Source: Phyllobacterium phragmitis
GTDB lineage: Bacteria > Pseudomonadota > Alphaproteobacteria > Rhizobiales > Rhizobiaceae
NCBI RefSeq assembly: GCF_002980495.1
Contig: NZ_PVBR01000006.1
Coordinates: 62,001-126,000, forward strand
Direction: 5' to 3'
DNA: 64,000 bases
In this document: one piece after another, positions 16,368 to 25,551 of the stretch
Layout of the letters: every line of letters starts with the position of its first letter
Position numbering within the stretch: position 1 is the first letter of the stretch
Position numbers and translations under genes: made by a program
Notes under the pieces: model-generated
The model's input: the letters and a program-made list of their open reading frames with translations, nothing else
Databases searched by the model: none
What the model was told of the DNA's origin: nothing

Positions 16368-17555
16368 TCAGCGGTTGATCTCGAACAGGGCCGCAGCGCC
16401 CATGCCGCCGCCGATGCACATGGTGACCACCACATAGCGCACGCCGCGGCGCTTGCCCTCGATCAGCGCATGGCCTGTAAGCCGGGCACCGGTCATGCCA
16501 TAGGGGTGGCCGATCGAAATGCCGCCACCATCGACATTGTAGATCTCCGGATCGATACCGAGATGATCGCGGCAGTAGAGCGCCTGGACGGCGAAGGCCT
16601 CGTTCAGCTCCCAAAGGCCGATATCCGAGACCTTCAGGCCATGTGCCTTCAGAAGCTTCGGGATGGCGTAGATCGGGCCCATGCCCATTTCCTCTGGCGC
16701 GCAGCCGGCCACCGCCATGCCGCGATAGATGCCCAGCGGCGTCAGCCCGCGTTGTTCGGCAAGCCTGGCATCCATCAGGATCGCAGCCGACGCACCATCC
16801 GACAGCTGGCTGGCATTGCCGGCGGTGATCACGCCGCCTTCGATCACCGGTTTCAGCGTGGCCAGACCCTCGAGCGTGGTCTCCGGGCGATTGCCCTCGT
16901 CGCGGTCGAGGGTGACCGAGCGCTCGGAGATCTCACCGGTCCCTTTGTCCTTGACCAGCATGGTGGTGGAAAACGGCACGATCTCGCGGTCAAACCGCCC
17001 GGCGGCCTGCGCTTCGGCGGTCCGCTGCTGCGACTTGAGGGCATAGGCGTCCTGGGCATCGCGGCCGATGCCATATTTGCGGGCGACGAATTCGGCCGTC
17101 TGCAGCATCGGCATATAGGCGTGCGGCACCTTTTCGACGACCGCCGGATCGAGATCCTTCTGCACCCAGGCGAAATAATTGTCCTGCACGGCCGAGATGT
17201 TTTCCTGGCCGCCGGCGGCTACGACATCCATGCCGTCGACGATGATCTGCTTGGCGGCGGTCGCGATCGCCATCAACCCTGAGGCGCATTGCCGGTCCAT
17301 GGTCTGGCCGGACACGGTCGCCGGCACGCCGACGGCAAAGATGCTGTTGCGGGCAAGGTTCATGCCGGCGGTGCCGGCCGATAGCACGGTGCCGAGCACG
17401 AAATCCTCGATCTCGACGACATCGATACCGGCCCGCGCGATCGCCTGCGACAGTACATGGCCGGTCAGGCTCGGCGACTTGGTTGCATTCAGGCTGCCGC
17501 GATAGGCCTTGCCGATGCCGGTGCGCGCAGTGCTGACGATGACGGCTTCTCTCAT
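16368..17555 (-). CDS. Thiolase (acetyl-CoA acyltransferase)
   Basis: A 395-residue degradative thiolase. The nucleophilic Cys90 lies in TMDRQCASGLMAIA; the C-terminal GGGISIGHPYGMTGAR supplies the catalytic His, and VTMCIGGGMGAAALFE holds the second Cys near the end. It cleaves a 3-oxoacyl-CoA with CoA to give acetyl-CoA (or propionyl-CoA). ATG follows AAGGAGGA. It is 63 bp downstream of the acyl-CoA ligase stop and is probably co-transcribed with it. Confidence 0.92.
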   Translation of the reverse strand: MREAVIVSTARTGIGKAYRGSLNATKSPSLTGHVLSQAIARAGIDVVEIEDFVLGTVLSAGTAGMNLARNSIFAVGVPATVSGQTMDRQCASGLMAIATAAKQIIVDGMDVVAAGGQENISAVQDNYFAWVQKDLDPAVVEKVPHAYMPMLQTAEFVARKYGIGRDAQDAYALKSQQRTAEAQAAGRFDREIVPFSTTMLVKDKGTGEISERSVTLDRDEGNRPETTLEGLATLKPVIEGGVITAGNASQLSDGASAAILMDARLAEQRGLTPLGIYRGMAVAGCAPEEMGMGPIYAIPKLLKAHGLKVSDIGLWELNEAFAVQALYCRDHLGIDPEIYNVDGGGISIGHPYGMTGARLTGHALIEGKRRGVRYVVVTMCIGGGMGAAALFEINR

Positions 17556-17618
17556 GGTCTTCCTCCTTGACCGGACGGCGGCTCCCCCTATTGCTGGCGG
17601 GAGCGGCTTTCCGAGATC

Positions 17619-19202
17619 CTATGCCTGGCCGTGTTCGGCTCTCAGTTTCACCTTGTCGATCTTGCCCGTCGCGGCCTTCGGCATCGCTTCCAGGCGCACG
17701 ACCCGGTCGGGGATCCACCAGGACGCCACCCGGCCCTTCAGCGAGGCCAGCAGGTCCTCGTCGCGCACCTCCCGATCGCGGCGCATCTCGACCAGCAGCA
17801 GCGGGCGCTCTCCCCATTTGAGGTCGGGCCTGCCGATCACGGCGGCCAGCGACACGTCCGGCAGCGCCCCGATGATCGCCTCGATCTCGGCCGGGTTGAT
17901 CCATTCGCCGCCGGATTTGATCAGGTCCTTGGCCCGACCGGTGATCGTCAGGTTGCCGTCCCGGTCGATGCGGGCAAGATCGCCGGTGGCAAACCAGCCA
18001 TCCCTGTCGGTTGCAGGCTCGTCCTGGCCGAAATAGCGCTCGACCACGGCAGCACCACGCACCCGAAGGTGCCCCTCGATGTCGCGCTGCTCCGGCAGGG
18101 CTGTCCCCCCGGCATCGGTCAGCAGAAGATCGACGCCGATCGCCGGCCGGCCCAAGAGGTCGGCCCGGCGTTCGGGATCGCCGGGAAATGCCACGGTGCC
18201 CGACGGCGAGAGCTCGGTCATGCCCCAGCTGGTCTGGGCGGTAACCCCGAGCCGCTCCTCGATCCGCCGCATCAGGGCCGGGGGCAGGGGCGCGCCGCCG
18301 ACCAGGACGCGCTCCAGCGTCGGCACGTTGCCGCCATGGATTTCCAGATGCTCGACAAGCCCGAGCCAGAGGGTCGGCACGCCAACGGCAAGGGTCACGT
18401 TTTCCTCGTTGATGAGTCTGGCCAAGCCCGCCCCATCGGAGACGCGGCCGGGCAGCACCAGCCTGGCACCGACGGCCGGCGCGGCAAACGGCAGCCCCCA
18501 GGCATTGGCATGAAACATCGGGACGACGGCCAGCACGGTGTCCCGGCGGCTGATCGCGAAGATGTCGGCCTGCAGCAGGCGCAGGGTATGCAGGAAACTC
18601 GAGCGGTGGGTATAGGTGACGCCCTTCGGCGCCCCGGTCGTGCCCGAGGTGAAGCAGAGGCCGGACGGCGAGGTCTCGTCGAACTGCCCCCATGGAACAT
18701 CGGCCACATCGCCCTCGAGCAGGTAATCCAGCAGCGTCACATCGATATTGCAGGGACTGCAGTCGCAGGGCCCGTCGATCACCAGGATATGGCGCAGGCA
18801 CGCGCAGGCCGCCGCAAGTTGCCGCGCCAGAGGCTGCAGATCGGCGCTGACGACCAGGATCTCCGGCTCCGACTGACGCAGCATGGCGGCAAGATCTGCA
18901 AGCCCCAATCGCGGGTTCAGCGTGTGGCAGATCGCGCCCATGCCCATGATGCCGTACCAGACCTCGACATGATCGGCCGTGTTCCAGGCAAGCGTCGCCA
19001 CCCGATCACGCAATCCGACGCCCAACTGCGAGAGGACACCAGACAGGCGCCGGGCGCGGTCATGCAGCGCGTCATAACGGATGCGGCGGGTAGAGCCATC
19101 GGCAAGCGCCGTCACCACCTCCACCTCCGGATTCCATCTGGCTCCATGCTGAATGAATTTCTCGACCGTCAGCGGAAATGACTGCATGCTTCCGTCGATC
19201 AT
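17619..19202 (-). CDS. AMP-forming acyl-CoA ligase (long/medium-chain fatty-acid or aryl-carboxylate type)
   Basis: A 527-residue ANL-superfamily enzyme. The P-loop TSGTTGAPKGVTYTHR near residue 180, MFHANAWGLPF, the aromatic/acid-binding QTSWGMTELSPSG, DRDGWFATGDLARID, GRAKDLIKSGGEWINPAEIE and the catalytic Lys in PKAATGKIDKVKLR are all present. It activates a carboxylic acid to its CoA thioester using ATP. ATG 19202 has GGAAG at proper distance; the open frame extends to 19322 without a better start. It is the first gene of the module and has a TetR-like operator 147 bp upstream. Confidence 0.92.
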   Translation of the reverse strand: MIDGSMQSFPLTVEKFIQHGARWNPEVEVVTALADGSTRRIRYDALHDRARRLSGVLSQLGVGLRDRVATLAWNTADHVEVWYGIMGMGAICHTLNPRLGLADLAAMLRQSEPEILVVSADLQPLARQLAAACACLRHILVIDGPCDCSPCNIDVTLLDYLLEGDVADVPWGQFDETSPSGLCFTSGTTGAPKGVTYTHRSSFLHTLRLLQADIFAISRRDTVLAVVPMFHANAWGLPFAAPAVGARLVLPGRVSDGAGLARLINEENVTLAVGVPTLWLGLVEHLEIHGGNVPTLERVLVGGAPLPPALMRRIEERLGVTAQTSWGMTELSPSGTVAFPGDPERRADLLGRPAIGVDLLLTDAGGTALPEQRDIEGHLRVRGAAVVERYFGQDEPATDRDGWFATGDLARIDRDGNLTITGRAKDLIKSGGEWINPAEIEAIIGALPDVSLAAVIGRPDLKWGERPLLLVEMRRDREVRDEDLLASLKGRVASWWIPDRVVRLEAMPKAATGKIDKVKLRAEHGQA

Positions 19203-19348
19203 GGCGCTTCCTTCAAACTGGCACGTCTTGCGCGGGCAACGCCGGCCGGAATGGGATGGCTTAGCCCAGCTGTGGCTTCCCGCTTGGACAGACAATGCGT
19301 CGACATCCTTGGCGTCGATCAATGAGCCAGGCCGCGACAGATGTCAAT

Positions 19349-19370
19349 ATTCACTCTCCAGTGCGTGAAT
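19349..19370. promoter_or_regulatory. TetR-type operator candidate upstream of the acyl-CoA ligase
   Basis: Begins ATTCACT-N4-AGTG like the perfect site at 15373 but carries two extra bases before the closing TGAAT, so the outer arms ATTCAC and GTGAAT are spaced by 10 bp. Its position in the ligase promoter region supports membership in the same regulon. Confidence 0.5.
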
Positions 19371-19721
19371 AAAAACATCGAATCGCCATGGTTGTCTGCT
19401 ATGTTCCCACTAATGGGCGCCAGGGTAGCGTCGCCTTAAGTTCCACTGGGCGAGTTGGACTCCGCAGTGTTGACTTCATCCCACATTTGGCAACGCGATT
19501 TCCCGCCAGATGGCCATGGTCTCAGTACGAAGTTTACGGTGCTCTGCAACGGTTTGATCTTTGACGCGAAGATGACGACGGCGCTGATGCCGCGGGAAAG
19601 CTCAGCCGAGAAGGTTGACCCCGATTGCGAAGTTGGTGTGCTTGAGGAGGCCAGCGACAGCAGGCAGACCGTGCACCAGCGTCCGCGCCACGAGCGGCGA
19701 ACCGGCGTCCATCGGACGCAG
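19371..19721. other. Intergenic stretch without recognisable gene
   Basis: About 350 bp between the ligase promoter and the oxidoreductase pseudogene. The plus-strand open frame that begins at 19455 runs across the pseudogene on the opposite strand and is judged non-coding. Confidence 0.5.
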
Positions 19722-20332
19722 TCAGTCGAATTTGACCAGGTCCTTAAAGATCAGATGACGCCAGCTAATTCCTCGCGCTTGGACGAGCGGCCCACCTTCC
19801 GACAGCCCGCCAAGTTTGATCGGCGAGAAACCGAGATTTTCCGCGAGCGTACCAATCTCCGCCACAGCGTCGTCATGTCGCTCGCCAGGAACACGACTCT
19901 CCTGCCACCCTTTACGGCGGGATCCTGGTCAAGGGTGGCAGCGATCAGATGGTTGAAGCTCTTGACCATTCTTGCACCAGAGAAAGCCTGCGCTATGAAC
20001 TTGGAAGAAGGCTGTCCGCCCAGTTGCTCAGGGGCACGCCATAGGCATTGGTCACATCGACGATGGTCTTCCCCCGCCAGGTGGGCAGTGCGTTCGCGAC
20101 ATCCGGGTGCGACTCGAAATGAACTGCCAAAAGATGATGTCCGCCTTGACCGCATCCGCCAGCTTCTTGGGAATGATCGTAGGCCCGATCGCGACCGCAT
20201 CGGCTGCAAAGCTTTCCGGGTCGCGCGTGGTTGCCACGGATACCTCGATACCCTTGCGGCAAACGCCTTGGCTAGAGCTTGGCCAACATTGCCGAAGCCG
20301 ATAATTGTGTTTATTTTCCTTTGCTTTACCAC
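19722..20332 (-). pseudogene. NADPH-dependent F420-reductase-like oxidoreductase, multiply frameshifted
   Basis: Read across frames, the minus strand gives a recognisable NAD(P)-binding protein. It starts INTIIGFGNVGQALAKAFA, shifts frame near 20258 to VATTRDPESFAADAVAIGP and KKLADAVKADIIF, and shifts again to FESHPDVANALPTWRGKTIV and DVTNAYGVPL. It then continues EQLGGQPSSKFIAQAFSGAR and VVFLASD, and finally EIGTLAENLGFSPIKLGGLS to a stop at 19722. At least four frameshifts are needed over about 200 codons, so the gene is dead. Family: F420/NADP oxidoreductase-like (PF03807). Confidence 0.85.
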
Positions 20333-20856
20333 GCCCGGTCGAGCGCTGAATATCGAATGGAACCCGTCCAGGCGTAGCGGGTCAGAGTTGGGCCAGGCCT
20401 CTGCCGATCACACTGGATAAGTTGCTTTGAAAAATACCTGCCAATGTGTAGCAGGAAATAAAAGCAGCCTTTGCACGATGGTGACCAAGACTGGCAGCCG
20501 TACCAATATTGCTGCCTGTCGCGGTCGCACCAGTCCGCTCGGGCGCCGACGCGACAGACGCGTGTGAGCCAGTTGTTCCAGGCGTCCGCTTGTCCTGGAG
20601 CAGTTATAAAACGTTGAAGCGTGACAGAGACTTAATGGAGTCGTGCAGCCCCGGAGGCAGATAAGCCGAGTGGCTCCATCGCCGCGACTTTCGCGATCCA
20701 CGCTGCCCCAGCATTGCAGACAGAGTTACGCTCATACATACGGCCCAGCGGCGCCGGACGACGTGTTCGAAGCCAAGCGTTTATGACATTGAACCAGATG
20801 GAGTTTGGGGCTTTACACGAGATCTTGAAGGTAATGGTGGGCAGGTTCGTATACCA
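20333..20856. other. Intergenic stretch without recognisable gene
   Basis: About 520 bp. No open frame has recognisable motifs. It may hold further decayed DNA, given the neighbouring pseudogenes. Confidence 0.5.
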
Positions 20857-21255
20857 TCAAGGCGTGAGGTCCGCCCCTGAAATATCGCCATGACGACGAG
20901 AAAATTCCCTCACCGACATCAGGACCGGCAAGAGGCCGTGACCAGCATCGGTAAGTCTGTACTCGACATGTGGAGGCTGCTTCTGAAAATCGGTCTTCAG
21001 CACAAGTCCGTCGTTCTCCAGTTCTCGCAGATGTTGCGTCAGCATTTTCTGCGAGATGCCTGGTATGTCCCGCAACAACTGCGACGTTCGCATCGACGGA
21101 TCTGCAAAAAGACGGAACAGGATCGGCAGCTTCCATCGTCCACTGATCATACGAAGGACTCTGGTGACATGTGCGACCGAACCGTCCGGGCCAAGGCAAA
21201 CATTGTTTTCCTCGCGTTCGATAGGCACCTTTAAGTGCGTAATTGCCTCATTCAT
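20857..21255 (-). CDS. HxlR-family transcriptional regulator
   Basis: A 132-residue winged-helix protein with the MarR/HxlR pattern VLRMISGRWKLPILFRLF, RTSQLLRDIPGISQKMLTQH, LRELENDGLVLKTDF and YRLTDAGHGLLPVL. HxlR proteins are small dimeric regulators that often sit divergent to an oxidoreductase responding to aldehydes, quinones or oxidants. Here it is divergent to an SDR gene with only 47 bp between the start codons, so it most likely controls that gene. Confidence 0.9.
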   Translation of the reverse strand: MNEAITHLKVPIEREENNVCLGPDGSVAHVTRVLRMISGRWKLPILFRLFADPSMRTSQLLRDIPGISQKMLTQHLRELENDGLVLKTDFQKQPPHVEYRLTDAGHGLLPVLMSVREFSRRHGDISGADLTP

Positions 21256-21302
21256 CGTCCTGTCCTCTTATCCCGTCCAGACATTAACATGGGATTTGTA
21301 CG

Positions 21303-22112
21303 ATGGATTTGAAACTCGACGGCAAGGTTGCTCTGGTGACCGGCAGCAGCAAGGGCATCGGCGAAGGAGTGGCCAGAGGACTGGCACGCGAGGGTGCCAT
21401 CGTCATCATCCACGGCCGCAACAGGCTCAAGGCCGAGGAGGTTGCACACGACATTTCCGTCGAGGGCGGGCGAGCCCATGTCGTCATCGGCGACCTGACC
21501 AACGAAGACGAGGTCCAGCGCCTTGTCGATGAGGCGCAGGCTTTCGTCAACCCCGTCGAGATCGTCATCAACAATGCGGGTGGTTCCGGCGAAGCCGAGG
21601 ACTGGACTACGACGCGTTCTGAGACGTGGGCGGCGGGGTATGATCGCAACGTCCTTGCGGCCGTTCGGGTCACCTCACGTCTTCTGCCAGGTATGCGGGC
21701 GGCAAAATGGGGAAGGGTCGTCAATATCTCCAGCCTCGCGGCACTGATGCCTCCGTCGAAGAGACCTGACTACGCGGCAGCAAAGGCAGCCATGATCGCA
21801 ATGACCGCCTCTCTGGCAAAGGCCGTGGCGTCAGATGGCATCACCGCCAATACCGTTTCACCGGGAACCATCCATAGCGCCAGCCTCGACGCAGCGTTCC
21901 GGACGGCCGCAGTAAATCACGGCCTTGCGTCGGAAGCACCATGGACAGACATCGAACAGACGGTGCTTCCTATGTTTGCACAGGTTCCTATGGCACGGGT
22001 GGGAACGCTCGAAGAAATCGCCGATGCCATCGCATTTCTTGTCAGCCCACGGGCCAGCTACATCACCGGTGCCAACATTCGGCTTGATGGAGGAATGTGG
22101 CCGGGACTGTAA
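21303..22112 (+). CDS. Short-chain dehydrogenase/reductase (SDR) family oxidoreductase
   Basis: A 269-residue classical SDR. Cofactor motif TGSSKGIGEGVA at residues 14-25, NNAGG near 90-94, catalytic Ser in VVNISSLAAL, Tyr-x3-Lys in PDYAAAKAAM, and the C-terminal ITGANIRLDGGMWPGL. The substrate is unknown. Its C-terminal 40 residues closely resemble the decayed fragment at 22904-23125, pointing to an old duplication. Divergent from the HxlR gene. Confidence 0.9.
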   Translation: MDLKLDGKVALVTGSSKGIGEGVARGLAREGAIVIIHGRNRLKAEEVAHDISVEGGRAHVVIGDLTNEDEVQRLVDEAQAFVNPVEIVINNAGGSGEAEDWTTTRSETWAAGYDRNVLAAVRVTSRLLPGMRAAKWGRVVNISSLAALMPPSKRPDYAAAKAAMIAMTASLAKAVASDGITANTVSPGTIHSASLDAAFRTAAVNHGLASEAPWTDIEQTVLPMFAQVPMARVGTLEEIADAIAFLVSPRASYITGANIRLDGGMWPGL

Positions 22113-22267
22113 CCTGTCCCGGCAGGTCATGGATTAGCCAACCTGACACGCGCCGTCATAGATTCGATCTTGAGACTATGGTCGGGACAAACTCGACAAG
22201 GTGACGTCGGACCCATTTCGTCTCGTCCGCCACTGTTCGCCCAAAGTGCCGTTTAAGGTCGCGACTG

Positions 22268-22483
22268 AACCGCAAGACAGCCCTGATCACCGGAAGTTCG
22301 CGCCGCATCGCGGTGCCAACCCATCCTGCCTATGCTGCTTCCAGGGGGGCGCTGGAGACATTAACACTCGCGGCGGCACCGGAATTTGCAACTCGTGGGC
22401 TCACGGTCAATGCCGTGCTGCCGGGTGTGACGGAGCCGGATATGAATGCCGAGTGGCTGGCATCGCCGGGCGCGCGCGCTTGA
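22268..22483 (+). pseudogene. SDR remnant with a large in-frame internal deletion
   Basis: A single uninterrupted frame reads NRKTALITGSSRRIAV (SDR N-terminus with the cofactor motif) and then, directly, PTHPAYAASRGALETLTLAA, FATRGLTVNAVLPGVTEPDM and a stop at 22483. The middle, about 120-130 residues including the NNAG motif and catalytic Ser, is missing, yet the frame is kept. No start codon or ribosome site is convincing. It cannot be a working dehydrogenase. Confidence 0.8.
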
Positions 22484-22509
22484 GGCCTCTCGGTCTTCTC
22501 ACCCGTTGG

Positions 22510-22903
22510 AAAGGACGTTACCGACGTCAGCGTCGCCAGCAAGAAACGGCCGTCCAACGCGGTAGCGCTCTGCAAGGCGGCCAGTTCGTAAGGTGATCAT
22601 TTGCTGCAGCGCTTGGGCGGACCGCTCGCCCTCGCCCTCCGGCGGGATCGGCGCCCGGATCTGGAAAAGCTCGGTCCCCGGAGCGGGCAAACTGAAACCA
22701 TTCGCTGCATGTCGCCGCTGTTGAACTGGTGCCAAGCCTGCCAGTCAAGTCCCGATAGCGAGACATCTGCTGCCAGCGCACGTACACCGGGTTTTTCCAG
22801 GAAAGTTCACGCCAAGCGAACCTCTTACGAAGCTTCGGCCGCCGTCTGCCCCAATGAGATACCTGCAGCGCACGACCTCTTGATCGGTTGGTCCAGCTAG
22901 CCG
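22510..22903 (-). pseudogene. FAD-dependent aromatic-ring monooxygenase (PheA/TfdB-like) remnant
   Basis: Minus-strand frames give VRCRYLIGADGGRSFVRGSL and GVNFPGK (the FAD GADG motif), then DVSLSGLDWQAWHQFNSGDM, then after a frameshift GTELFQIRAPIPPEGE and, after an apparent deletion, ERYRVGRPFLAGDAD (the GD motif that binds the FAD ribityl). The order is that of phenol hydroxylase-like flavoproteins but with frameshifts, a deletion and missing ends. It lies between two SDR fragments on the other strand. Confidence 0.8.
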
Positions 22904-23125
22904 ATAGGGCGAGTTGGGACAGTGGAAGAAATCGCCGATACCGTCGCTTTCCTCGTGAACCCGCGCGCGAGCGATATCACTGGGGCAAATCTGCGGCCTG
23001 ATGATGGAATGTGGCCCGGCCTTTACGGCGGATCTGAGAAGCGCGTCACGCGCGTGCTCGTACCACTCGCTGCCCGTGCTCCACCGCCCACCTTGATGCG
23101 CGGTGGCAGCATTCGTCACGGGTAG
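22904..23125 (+). pseudogene. C-terminal fragment of an SDR gene
   Basis: Encodes GRVGTVEEIADTVAFLVNPR, then ASDITGANLRPDDGMWPGL, followed by an unrelated tail. This matches the last 45 residues of the intact SDR at 21303-22112 (RVGTLEEIADAIAFLVSPRA) and lacks everything upstream. A fragment of a duplicated paralogue. Confidence 0.8.
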
Positions 23126-23224
23126 AGCACTTACTTGATATTGGCTGCCGCTGCCTTGGATGATGTACCGCAGGCGGCAAACCGTTGATCCGTGGCGGCT
23201 CCAAGTCCGGCTACCCGTCAGCGT

Positions 23225-24118
23225 CTAGGCAACGAATACGCCCCAACTTTGAACGGAGGTTACAGCGTCGACGAAATCCCGTGGCGCCTCCCAAGGCAGA
23301 TTGTGTCCGCACTCAACGACCCGATGCTCGTGCCGTGCTTTGAACATTGGGGCATGATCGGCCGTTCCGCCAGGCTTTAGCGGGTCCTGTGTTCCGTCGA
23401 TGGTAATGGCGGGAACGCTGATGGGTGGTTTCTCGGCCAGCCTTGCTTCCAGGTCAGCCAGCGCGGGATCTCCGGCGGTATTCCCGAAGTCGAAGCGATA
23501 AGAGTGGATGACGACATCAACGAAATCCGGGTTGTCAAATGAGGCCGCTGACCGCTCGAACGTCTCATCGTCAAAGGCCCAGGTCGGTGACCACTGCTGC
23601 CAAAGGATTTTGCACAACTCGCGGCGGTGGAGAGACAAGCATTCCCGGCCGCGCTCGTGCTGAAACAGATGTTGGTACCAGACGGCTTGTTCAAGGCGGG
23701 GCTGGTAGGCACGGCCGAGCCGCTCCACGTCGATGATGTCGTAGCCCGCATAGGAGACCAGGCCGGCCACTCGATCAGGCCACAACGCCGATGCGACGCA
23801 TGAAGCAAGGCCGCCCCAATCATACCCGGCGAGAATGGCCTTCTCGATACCAAGAGCGTCAAGCAGATCGACGACGTCTTTGCCAAGAGCAGCCTGCTGA
23901 CCGCTGCGCATTGTGGACTTTGACAAAAACCGCGTCGGGCCAAAGCCCCGCAGGTAAGGGACGAGCACCCGCGCTCCCGCGTCCGCCAAGCGAGGCGCGA
24001 CCTCATCATAGGCGTGGATGTCGTAAGGGAACCCATGACCCAGCACCACGGGCCAACCATCTGGGTGACCGTGCTCAAAGTAAACAATTTCGAGGTTGTC
24101 GGTTTTGACGGTTCGCAT
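23225..24118 (-). CDS. Alpha/beta-fold hydrolase with Asp nucleophile (epoxide hydrolase / haloalkane dehalogenase-like)
   Basis: A 297-residue hydrolase. The HGFP oxyanion motif is at residues 28-31, the nucleophile elbow AGYDWGG has Asp100 where esterases have Ser, a catalytic acid fits TIDGTQDP, and the catalytic His is in VECGHNLPWEAP. An Asp nucleophile with HGxP and GYDWGG is characteristic of epoxide hydrolases and dehalogenases. It appears intact although it is surrounded by pseudogenes. The substrate is unknown. Confidence 0.85.
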   Translation of the reverse strand: MRTVKTDNLEIVYFEHGHPDGWPVVLGHGFPYDIHAYDEVAPRLADAGARVLVPYLRGFGPTRFLSKSTMRSGQQAALGKDVVDLLDALGIEKAILAGYDWGGLASCVASALWPDRVAGLVSYAGYDIIDVERLGRAYQPRLEQAVWYQHLFQHERGRECLSLHRRELCKILWQQWSPTWAFDDETFERSAASFDNPDFVDVVIHSYRFDFGNTAGDPALADLEARLAEKPPISVPAITIDGTQDPLKPGGTADHAPMFKARHEHRVVECGHNLPWEAPRDFVDAVTSVQSWGVFVA

Positions 24119-24154
24119 GAAATTCTCGCGTTGGAAAAAGCCTTGTAAGGCGTT

Positions 24155-24397
24155 CTATTTGAGCATCCGGCATGGGTGGAGACTATGCACGACGACATCC
24201 CACTCGCGAAGCAGCCGGGCAGGCAACGATGTAATCGGATATTCTGCGCCTGGGTCCAGAACGTGCTCGACTTCCGGCAGGATCGGACTGTTATTTGTCC
24301 CCCGATGAAAAATCGTGATTTCGGTACCCGTATCATGAAGACGCCGAGCCACATGCGCACCGATGAAGCGGGTTCCGCCAACAATCAAAGCCTTCAA
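24155..24397 (-). pseudogene. N-terminal fragment of an NAD-dependent epimerase/dehydratase
   Basis: From a TTG at 24397 preceded by GGAGGAATTAGA, the frame reads MKALIVGGTRFIGAHVARRL, the Rossmann GGTRFIG motif of extended SDRs, then ITIFHRG and REWDVVVH before running into unrelated residues and a stop. Family members are about 300 residues; only about 75 remain. It is truncated 36 bp from the hydrolase start. Confidence 0.75.
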
Positions 24398-24644
24398 TTC
24401 TAATTCCTCCACAATCAAACTCGCGTTTGATCAAGGGAAATCTACTTCTCTCGATCCAGATGAGCATCTGTCCCTTTACCAATCGCATAAGTTTATGCTT
24501 ATTTATATCCAAGTTGGAAGCTGAAACTTTCAGCCCGCCCGCCATGTCACAGCATCTCGCTGTTCCGAGAAGCATAGAGAGGCTAACATCTTGATTTCAG
24601 TTCGCTCGAAATATCTTCTCGCGCCCTTCACGGGGCTGGCCCTC

Positions 24645-24906
24645 TTTTGTCTTTTATGAGAATTCCTTTTAGTCCAGGAAATTCAATGCTCTGCTGTACA
24701 TATTATATTGGTAGTTCGATCGGGTTTATTCAGGGGTTGATCGGTAAAGAATCCCGACATTATTCATCTATTGATGGAAACTAGTTGTTAGATTGCGGGG
24801 CAAACCTGGATGACGATCGTGACGGAGGTACGGGACTGCCTCCTGAGCGATTGGCTTCTTCTCAGGAAGAGGAATAGCATTTGCAACAGCCTTGCGGCGG
24901 GCGCGA
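24645..24906 (+). repeat. 262-bp direct repeat, copy 2 (orphan glycosyltransferase 3' end)
   Basis: Same orientation as 8424-8685. It keeps the glycosyltransferase reading frame to the stop (FMRIPFSPGNSMLCCTYYIG, then SSIGFIQGLIGKESRHYSS) with three amino-acid replacements, but no upstream part of the gene is present. The DNA after the stop is shared for a further 120 bp. The following 230 bp (24907-25139) hold no gene I can identify. Confidence 0.9.
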
Positions 24907-25139
24907 CAATGTCGCTCGGTTCAGACGCCGCGTACCAATCGGACGGCGCGTCGGGATGATATCAATAGTGTCGGGCAACGGACTACGGGCTCGGCTTTGC
25001 TGGTCGATCCCGACGTATTTGATGTCAATGAGCGAGCGGGTTGTGTCCCAGGGAGTGATATAGCTTCGGCCGCCTCCGCGGCTTCCAGGCAGAGCCGGGA
25101 ATGGATCAGCTTGCTGCTGGCAGGCTGATGAGTGGATCA

Positions 25140-25415
25140 TCAGCTCATTGTTGCGATGGTCTCAAGGGTCAATGTTAGCGGAACCGTTGGACTGCCCCTT
25201 CGTCGTTCTGTTCCAGGAGCAGTGCACCGACGAGGCGGACGATGGCGTCGTCGTTGGGGAAGATGCCGACGACTTCTGTGTGGCGCTTGATCTCGCCATT
25301 GAGTGGGGTTGTCGAATGAAGTTTGGCCCAGTGCTGCTTGGGAAAGGTCATGTAGGCGAGCACGTCCTGCTCGGCACTGTGCATGAGACTGGCGAGTTTC
25401 GGCGCCTTGCGCCGG
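25140..25415 (-). mobile_element. C-terminal remnant of an IS256-family transposase
   Basis: Minus strand: KLASLMHSAEQDVLAYMTFP, KQHWAKLHSTTPLNGEIKR, TEVVGIFPNDDAIVRLVGAL and LLEQNDEGAVQR, then a frameshift to TLTLETIATMS and a stop. This is the highly characteristic end of IS256-type transposases (normally HSTNPLERLNGEIKR, so three residues ERL are missing as well). The N-terminal two thirds with the DDE residues and the inverted repeats are absent. Confidence 0.88.
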
Positions 25416-25551
25416 GGTTCGGAATGACCCGGATTACAAAGTCGAACGTTTCCTCCACCATGTCGACTACTCGGTCTTCCCAGGCGCTCATTGCCCTCAA
25501 TATTGCCCGCGAGTCCGGCGTCGAACGGGTTGTCTAAGCAGTAACGCCACC

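Noticed and set aside
16990-18801. 603-codon minus-strand open frame in another frame of the ligase/thiolase genes
   Set aside because: Overlaps both real genes in the same direction but a different frame; arginine/glycine/proline-rich composition without motifs.
25416-25537. Extension of the IS256 transposase upstream of 25415
   Set aside because: The residues upstream (WEDRVVDMVEETFDF in one frame) do not follow the transposase pattern, so homology was called only from 25415 downward.
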